Source of the DNA: an uncultured Clostridia bacterium
GTDB taxonomy: Bacteria; Bacillota; Clostridia; Christensenellales; UBA1242
Assembly: GCA_944381245.1 (NCBI GenBank)
Contig: CALWKK010000007.1
Span: forward strand, 1 to 38,092
Direction: 5' to 3'
DNA: 38,092 nucleotides
Position numbers and translations under genes: made by a program. The notes beneath the pieces are model-generated. The model was given only the letters and a program-made list of their open reading frames with translations. It did no database searches and had not been told where the DNA came from. Positions 33,251 to 38,092 of this stretch are shown here, in pieces. Position 1 is the first letter of the stretch. Each line of letters opens with the position of its first letter.

Positions 33251-35602
33251 ATCAATTTTATTTTTTTTAGAATTTTCTTCTATTTCCTCTTCAACTTTAT
33301 TATCTTCTTTTAATTTTTTTTCTTTCTTTTCAACTAATTTTTTTAAGTCTTTATTTCCACTTTTTTCTTTTTTTTCATCGCTTGTCTTTTTATCACTCTT
33401 TTTCTCATACTTTGTTTCTTTTAAAGATATTTTAGCTTTTTCTCTATCTTTTGATTCTTTCGTTATTTTTACTTCAATATTTTTTTTACTATCATTATTT
33501 ATATCTTTTACTTGTTCTATTTCTCCTTCTTTTTCGTTCCGATTTGCATTTTCCTTGTTGTTTAATAATTGATTTTCTAAATCATTTTTGGTTTTCTTTA
33601 ACATTTCAAATTCTTCTTGAGTTACAACACCGGCTTTAACTAACATTTCGGCAGTTTTAATTTTTTCATTTAACTCTTTTATTTTTTTTGATAATTGAAT
33701 ATCTTCTCTGCTCTTTTTTTCCTTTATTTTTCTTTCTTCTTCTTTCTTAGTTAAATGCTCGATTATTTCTTCCACTGATTTTCCTTCAATTATCATGTCA
33801 ACTTCTTCTTTATATATTGTTTCTTTTATCAATAATATTTCTGACATTTTATCCATTAAATCTTTATTTTCAATTAATATTTTTTTTGCTCTGTTGTAAC
33901 ATTGCTCTAAAATACCTCTTATTTCTTCATCTATTATTGCAGCTGTTTTTTCACTATACTTATATTGATTTTGATAATCTCTTCCTATAAATGGTTGACT
34001 AGATGTATCATATCCAATAAATCCTAATTCTTTACTCATTCCCCATTCAGTAACCATTTTTCTTGCTAAGTTTGTTGCCTGTTGAATATCGTTTTGAGCT
34101 CCTGTTGATATATCTTTAAAAACTATTTCTTCAGCTATTCTACCACCCATACACATTGATATTTGGTCCATTAATTTATTATAAGTTACATGATTATCAT
34201 CTTCATCTGGTCTACTCATTGTGTATCCTGCTGCCATTCCCCTTGGAATTATAGACACTTCTTGGACTTCATCACAATACTCTAATAATTTACCTAAAAT
34301 TGCATGCCCTGCTTCATGATAAGTTGTTATTTTTTTATCTCTTTCCGTAACAAGTAAACTTTTCTTTTGTGGCCCCATTATAACTTTATTTATTCCTTCT
34401 GTTAAATCGCTCATTATAATTTTAGGCCTATTTGCACGCGCCGCTAAAATCGATGCTTCGTTTAACATGTTTTCTATATCAGCGCCTGTAAAGCCACTTG
34501 TTATTCTTGCCAAAGTTTGATAATCAACTTCGTCATCAATAGGCTTATTCCTAGCATGTATTTTAATTATAGCTTCCCTTCCTTTGACATCTGGTATATG
34601 AACATATATTTGTCTGTCAAATCTACCTGGTCTTAATAATGCTGGATCTAAAACATCACTTCTATTTGTTGCAGCTAATACTATAATTCCTTCATTAGCC
34701 TCAAATCCATCCATTTCAACCAACAACTGGTTTAATGTTTGCTCGCGTTCATCATTTCCACCACCAAGCCCTGTTCCTCTTTGACGCCCAACTGCATCAA
34801 TTTCATCTATAAAAATAATGCAAGGTCTTGATTTTTTTGCCTGATCAAATAAATCTCTTACTCTAGATGCCCCAACTCCAACAAACATTTCGACAAAATC
34901 AGAACCACTAATTGATAAAAAAGGAACATTGCTTTCACCTGCTACTGCTTTTGCAAGTAAAGTTTTTCCTGTTCCAGGAGGTCCTACTAATAAAACACCT
35001 TTTGGAATTCTAGCTCCTAGATCGGTAAATTTTTGAGGATTCTTTAAGAACTCAACAACTTCTGCTAATTCTTCTTTTTCTTCGTCTGCTCCAGCAACAT
35101 CACTAAATTTTACTTTTACATTTTCATTTGTTCGTGCCTTGCTTTTTCCAAACGACATAGTCCCTGCATTTCCACGCATAACAGCCCTTAACAAGAAGTA
35201 ACCTATTATCAATACAATAGCAAGACTTAAATATGGCATAACGCTTGATAAAAATGAAGGTTTTACTTGTTCTTCAATATAATTTATATCCTTTCCATTT
35301 AACGCATTGGTTATTCTTTCAACTGAACTTGAAGTTGCAACTTCGCAGTAATAATCTGAGTATGAAGGAAATTGTGAATCTTGAATTTCAGAATTCTTTT
35401 TTCTTATACGGTAGACTCCATTATAAAAATATATGTCGGATATCTCTGTTCCATTTTCAATCATAGATTCAAATTCATCAATTGATATCTTTTTACCATA
35501 AGATCCCGTTCCTACGAATGCCGAATATATTAATAAAACGAGTAAAAGAACTAAAGCAGTTGTCCACACAATTTTAAAATAATTTGGTTTCTTATCTTTC
35601 AT
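33242..35602 (-). CDS. ftsH: ATP-dependent zinc metalloprotease FtsH with long charged tail
   Basis: Membrane-bound hexameric AAA+ protease. Two membrane segments (about 11-31 and 120-140) flank an extracellular domain. AAA motifs: GPPGTGKT at 207-214, IIFIDEID near 262-269, [40 protein letters not shown]; the zinc-protease motif HEAGH is at 429-433. The core ends near 610. The following ~175 residues are low-complexity Lys/Glu-rich, and include a SHOCT-like segment ([20 protein letters not shown]). At 786 residues it exceeds the usual 610-660. AGGAG lies 5 bases before the ATG; TATAAT upstream around 35630. Confidence 0.96.
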   Translation of the reverse strand: MKDKKPNYFKIVWTTALVLLLVLLIYSAFVGTGSYGKKISIDEFESMIENGTEISDIYFYNGVYRIRKKNSEIQDSQFPSYSDYYCEVATSSSVERITNALNGKDINYIEEQVKPSFLSSVMPYLSLAIVLIIGYFLLRAVMRGNAGTMSFGKSKARTNENVKVKFSDVAGADEEKEELAEVVEFLKNPQKFTDLGARIPKGVLLVGPPGTGKTLLAKAVAGESNVPFLSISGSDFVEMFVGVGASRVRDLFDQAKKSRPCIIFIDEIDAVGRQRGTGLGGGNDEREQTLNQLLVEMDGFEANEGIIVLAATNRSDVLDPALLRPGRFDRQIYVHIPDVKGREAIIKIHARNKPIDDEVDYQTLARITSGFTGADIENMLNEASILAARANRPKIIMSDLTEGINKVIMGPQKKSLLVTERDKKITTYHEAGHAILGKLLEYCDEVQEVSIIPRGMAAGYTMSRPDEDDNHVTYNKLMDQISMCMGGRIAEEIVFKDISTGAQNDIQQATNLARKMVTEWGMSKELGFIGYDTSSQPFIGRDYQNQYKYSEKTAAIIDEEIRGILEQCYNRAKKILIENKDLMDKMSEILLIKETIYKEEVDMIIEGKSVEEIIEHLTKKEEERKIKEKKSREDIQLSKKIKELNEKIKTAEMLVKAGVVTQEEFEMLKKTKNDLENQLLNNKENANRNEKEGEIEQVKDINNDSKKNIEVKITKESKDREKAKISLKETKYEKKSDKKTSDEKKEKSGNKDLKKLVEKKEKKLKEDNKVEEEIEENSKKNKIDKK

Positions 35603-35819
35603 ATTTCTCCTTAATTTATAATATCTTATTATACTAAAATTATTCTACCATTTTTTTAACTTTCTTACAAAGAATAAATAGCTGTTTTTGTCAAAAAAAA
35701 TCTTATACGAGAACGATTTTTAATTGCTTATACAAGCTTTTATTCATATGTTCAAGAATTAATTAAAATCAAGTTTTTCGATTTTGATATAGTATTTTAA
35801 GCGAAAAAGCTTTACTTTT

Positions 35820-35835
35820 TGTTTCACGTGAAACA
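35820..35835. promoter_or_regulatory. parS site 1
   Basis: TGTTTCACGTGAAACA, a perfect 16-bp parS palindrome bound by ParB. It lies just downstream of parB. Confidence 0.95.
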
Positions 35836-35846
35836 TTTGTTTTTTT

Positions 35847-35862
35847 TGTTTCACGTGAAACA
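35847..35862. promoter_or_regulatory. parS site 2
   Basis: A second perfect TGTTTCACGTGAAACA, 11 bases after the first (27 bp centre to centre, close to 2.5 helical turns) and 2 bases from the parB stop. The remaining 35603-35819 has the ftsH promoter region and AT-rich short inverted repeats, but no gene. Confidence 0.95.
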
Positions 35863-35864
35863 TT

Positions 35865-36803
35865 TTATTTTTTATTTATTAATGTTAAATCTTTTAAAGT
35901 TAAGGTCTTTTTATTTATAAGCTCTATCATTTCAGCAATTCTATCCAAATCATCTTTACTATAATAATCTATATATATCCTGCCCTTATTATCATTACCA
36001 ATAGCCGAAACTTTGGTGGATAAAACTTTTTGCATTTTTTCAATCATAGCTTTTAATTCAATACTTTGTTCAGACTTTGGTCTGTTTACTGTTGGATTTA
36101 TAAGATTTTTTACAAGTTTTTCCATTTCCCTAACAGAAAGTTTTTTTTCTATAGCTTTTTGTGCAACTTTTGTTTGTTCTAAAGGATTTGTTAGTGCTAT
36201 TAAACATCTTGCATGCCCGGCTGATAATTTGTTTTTTTCAATCATATCGACAACATCTGCTGGCAAGGTTAATAATCTTAATGTATTTGCAATTGCCGGC
36301 CTGCTTTTTCCTATTCTATCGGCAACAACTTCTTGAGTTAAATCATATTCTTCCATTAGCTGCTTTATAGCCCTAGCTGCTTCAATTGGATTAAGGTCTT
36401 CTCTTTGTAAATTTTCAATAATTGAAATTTCTTTTATTTGTTTTGGAGTATAATTCCTTATAAAAGCAGGCACCTGGGTTAATCCTGCTAATTTTGCCGC
36501 ACGCCACCTTCTTTCGCCAGCAATTATCATATATTTTCCATCTTCTTCACGATTTAAGACTATAGGTTGAATTATTCCATGATTTTTTATTGAACTTGCA
36601 AGCTCTTTTAAAGCTGTTTCGTCAAAATTTTTTCTTGGTTGATTTGGATTTGCATAAATTAAATTTATATCAATGCCTTCCAGTCCGTTTGAAATTTTGT
36701 TGATGTTTTCTTTGACAGTGCTATTTTCAACCTCTTCTAGGTTATCATCATCATAAATAGAAAGCAAAGCACTTAACCCTTTTCCTAATCCTTTTTTATT
36801 CAT
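35865..36803 (-). CDS. parB: Chromosome partitioning protein ParB (Spo0J)
   Basis: CTP-dependent DNA clamp that loads at parS and spreads, recruiting Smc. 312 residues. The N-terminal basic tail MNKKGLGKGLSALLS activates ParA ATPase; NPNQPRKNFDE and ELASSIKNHGIIQPI are box I; GERRWRAAKLAG (96-107) is the CTP motif; NLQREDLNPIEAARAI and the helix-turn-helix TQEVVADRIGKSRPAIANTL follow. The C-terminal dimer domain is present. GAGGAGG lies 6 bases before the ATG; the start overlaps parA by 8 bases. Both parS sites lie right after its stop. Confidence 0.97.
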   Translation of the reverse strand: MNKKGLGKGLSALLSIYDDDNLEEVENSTVKENINKISNGLEGIDINLIYANPNQPRKNFDETALKELASSIKNHGIIQPIVLNREEDGKYMIIAGERRWRAAKLAGLTQVPAFIRNYTPKQIKEISIIENLQREDLNPIEAARAIKQLMEEYDLTQEVVADRIGKSRPAIANTLRLLTLPADVVDMIEKNKLSAGHARCLIALTNPLEQTKVAQKAIEKKLSVREMEKLVKNLINPTVNRPKSEQSIELKAMIEKMQKVLSTKVSAIGNDNKGRIYIDYYSKDDLDRIAEMIELINKKTLTLKDLTLINKK

Positions 36804-37614
36804 GATTTCCTCCTCGCGTTTTTATTTTTGTTGAAACTTTGTTAAATTTTATATTATTTCTTTTTAAAATTTCTTCTGCCAAATCTAAATAAGCCTTAGC
36901 ACCTTTAGAATTTGGATCATACACTCCAATAGGAACCCCATGGCTAGGGGCTTCAGCTAATCTTATATTCCTTGGTATTGCCGTTTCAAAAACTTTTTTT
37001 CCAAAAAATGCCTTAATTTCATTCCCAACTTGATTAATTAAATTACTTCTTGAATCTCTCATTGTTAAAACAACACCCTCAATATCTATTGTTTCATTTA
37101 AATGCTTTTTTACTAATTTTATAGTATTCATCAATTGAGTCAATCCTTCCAAAGGAAAGAACTCACATTGAAAAGGTATAACAATAGAGTTGGCACAAGT
37201 CAAAGCATTAACTGTTAATAATCCTAACGACGGTGGACAATCTATTAAGATAAAATCGTATTTATCTTTTACCCTTGCAATTCTGTTTTTTATTATATTT
37301 TCTCTGTTATGCATTTGTACTAAATCAATTTCAGCTCCTGCCAAATCTACAGTCGCAGGAATGAAATCTAAATTTTCAATACAAGTCTGAATTATAGCTT
37401 CTTCGATAACAACGTCACCATCAATAACGTTATATATTGTTTTTAAATTATTGTTCTTTTCAACCCCCAGACCACTTGTTGCATTACCTTGAGGATCTAA
37501 ATCTATTAATAATACTTTTTTACCAATTGCCGCAATATACGCTGCGACATTTAAGCAAGTTGTTGTTTTCCCAACTCCACCTTTTTGATTGGCAAATGCG
37601 ATAATTTTTCCCAT
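36796..37614 (-). CDS. parA: Chromosome partitioning ATPase ParA (Soj)
   Basis: Walker-type cytoskeletal ATPase; in Bacillus it also regulates DnaA. The deviant Walker A KGGVGKTT is at 11-18, DLDPQGNATSGLG is box A', the Walker B region is DFILIDCPPSLGLLTVNAL, and a DNA-binding Arg/Lys surface follows. 272 residues, with a basic tail. AAGGAG stands 7 bases before the ATG. It precedes parB with an 8-base overlap. Confidence 0.97.
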   Translation of the reverse strand: MGKIIAFANQKGGVGKTTTCLNVAAYIAAIGKKVLLIDLDPQGNATSGLGVEKNNNLKTIYNVIDGDVVIEEAIIQTCIENLDFIPATVDLAGAEIDLVQMHNRENIIKNRIARVKDKYDFILIDCPPSLGLLTVNALTCANSIVIPFQCEFFPLEGLTQLMNTIKLVKKHLNETIDIEGVVLTMRDSRSNLINQVGNEIKAFFGKKVFETAIPRNIRLAEAPSHGVPIGVYDPNSKGAKAYLDLAEEILKRNNIKFNKVSTKIKTRGGNHE

Positions 37615-37690
37615 GATAATCTCCTTAAATTATATATAATATATAATAACATTTTACATGAAAAAAACAATGCATATTTTATTTTTGTTT

Positions 37691-38092
37691 TTATAAAGGA
37701 TTTTTTCTTGGATTATTATTGCGCCTAGGGTATTTTAAATTTGTGCGCCCATTTTTTTTTATAATTAATAAATAGTTTTCTCTATTTTCTTCAATTACAT
37801 ATTTATAAATTTGATGCAAATTACAATTTAAAACACTAAAAGCGTTTTTAGCCTTTAATATTTCTTCATTTGCCATGCTTCCTTTATATGCTAAAAGAAC
37901 TCCGTTTATTTTTAAAAACGGAATACAGTATTCTAAAAGCGTTTGCAAAGGCGCAACAGCTCTAGCCACACAAATATCAAATTTTTCTCTATATTCATCA
38001 TGTGCAATATCTTCAACTCGACCATGAATTGCATTACATTTTTCTAAATTTTGTTTTTTGAGATTGTATTTTCCTTCGCCACGATAATAAAT
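37691..38092 (-). CDS. rsmG: 16S rRNA G527 methyltransferase RsmG, C-terminal part
   Basis: The frame is open across the right edge, giving the last ~133 residues. Visible: GRVEDIAHDEYREKFDICVA RAVAPLQTLLEYCIPFLKIN GV, then KYPRRNNNPRKNPL, the standard RsmG end (A(R)AVA.L..LLEy..P.lk.gG; rkYPR..G.p.k.PL). RsmG makes m7G527. It is followed by parA after 76 bases, the conserved mnmG-rsmG-parA-parB order next to oriC. The upstream portion with the SAM loop lies outside the window. Confidence 0.96.
   Translation of the reverse strand: MYYRGEGKYNLKKQNLEKCNAIHGRVEDIAHDEYREKFDICVARAVAPLQTLLEYCIPFLKINGVLLAYKGSMANEEILKAKNAFSVLNCNLHQIYKYVIEENRENYLLIIKKNGRTNLKYPRRNNNPRKNPL

Noticed and set aside
35600..35870. 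Chromosomal origin between ftsH and parB
   Set aside because: I see no cluster of DnaA boxes (TTATCCACA) or DNA-unwinding element and no dnaA; the two palindromes are parS, so the origin is more likely beyond the right edge.

Overview
The window is an AT-rich (visibly about 70-75% A+T) bacterial chromosome segment with mostly core genes. Gene content points to a low-GC Gram-positive (Bacillota/Clostridia-like) bacterium: sepF, scpA/scpB, whiA, ricT, walJ, a Spo0A-type regulator, DegV proteins, a class A RNase P RNA, an L10 leader and good AGGAGG-type ribosome binding sites. Rubrerythrin plus a peroxiredoxin suggests an anaerobe. A BspA-type leucine-rich repeat protein is common in gut anaerobes. 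The species cannot be named from the sequence alone. The rsmG-parA-parB block with two perfect parS sites at the right edge suggests that the replication origin lies close by, beyond the right end.

Layout. 1-1104 (minus): RNase P RNA followed by a partial gene of 69-bp BspA-like repeats. 1192-5145: tatD-rsmA, a conserved hypothetical gene, rsfS and an unknown membrane protein. 5185-8363: a CYTH-like gene followed by a degV copy broken by one in-frame stop, then rubrerythrin and an intact degV. 8390-10815 (minus): site-2 protease, scpA, scpB and a small WG-motif protein. 10919-12677 (minus): sepF-lspA-rluD-type operon. 12744-13824: L10 leader, rplJ, rplL. 13874-15443 (minus): a two-gene membrane operon, a YugP-like protein without its zinc-protease motif and a SHOCT-domain partner. 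15556-17156: peroxiredoxin, a decayed transglutaminase-like gene and tRNA-Ser(GGA). 17261-19011: leader-rpsB-tsf. 19074-20592: walJ converging on a Spo0A-like regulator. 20799-24193: holB-ricT-trmN6 and rsmI. 24224-31369: murB-PHP-whiA, then dnaE-pfkA. 31408-33214: a small DUF378 membrane protein and an orphan fibre-like protein. 33242-38092 (minus): ftsH, two parS sites, parB, parA and the 3' part of rsmG.

Three things stand out. First, at least eight first-in-operon genes (tatD, rsfS, the site-2 protease, walJ, holB, rsmI, murB, dnaE) have a -10 box only 5-8 bases before the ATG and no Shine-Dalgarno sequence. The RNase P RNA promoter in the same window puts its 5' end 6 bases after its -10 box, so these mRNAs are predicted to be leaderless. 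Second, the YugP-like/SHOCT pair looks like a protease fold turned into a non-catalytic membrane module. Third, almost every convergent gene pair shares one symmetrical hairpin terminator that contains a stop codon of one or both genes.
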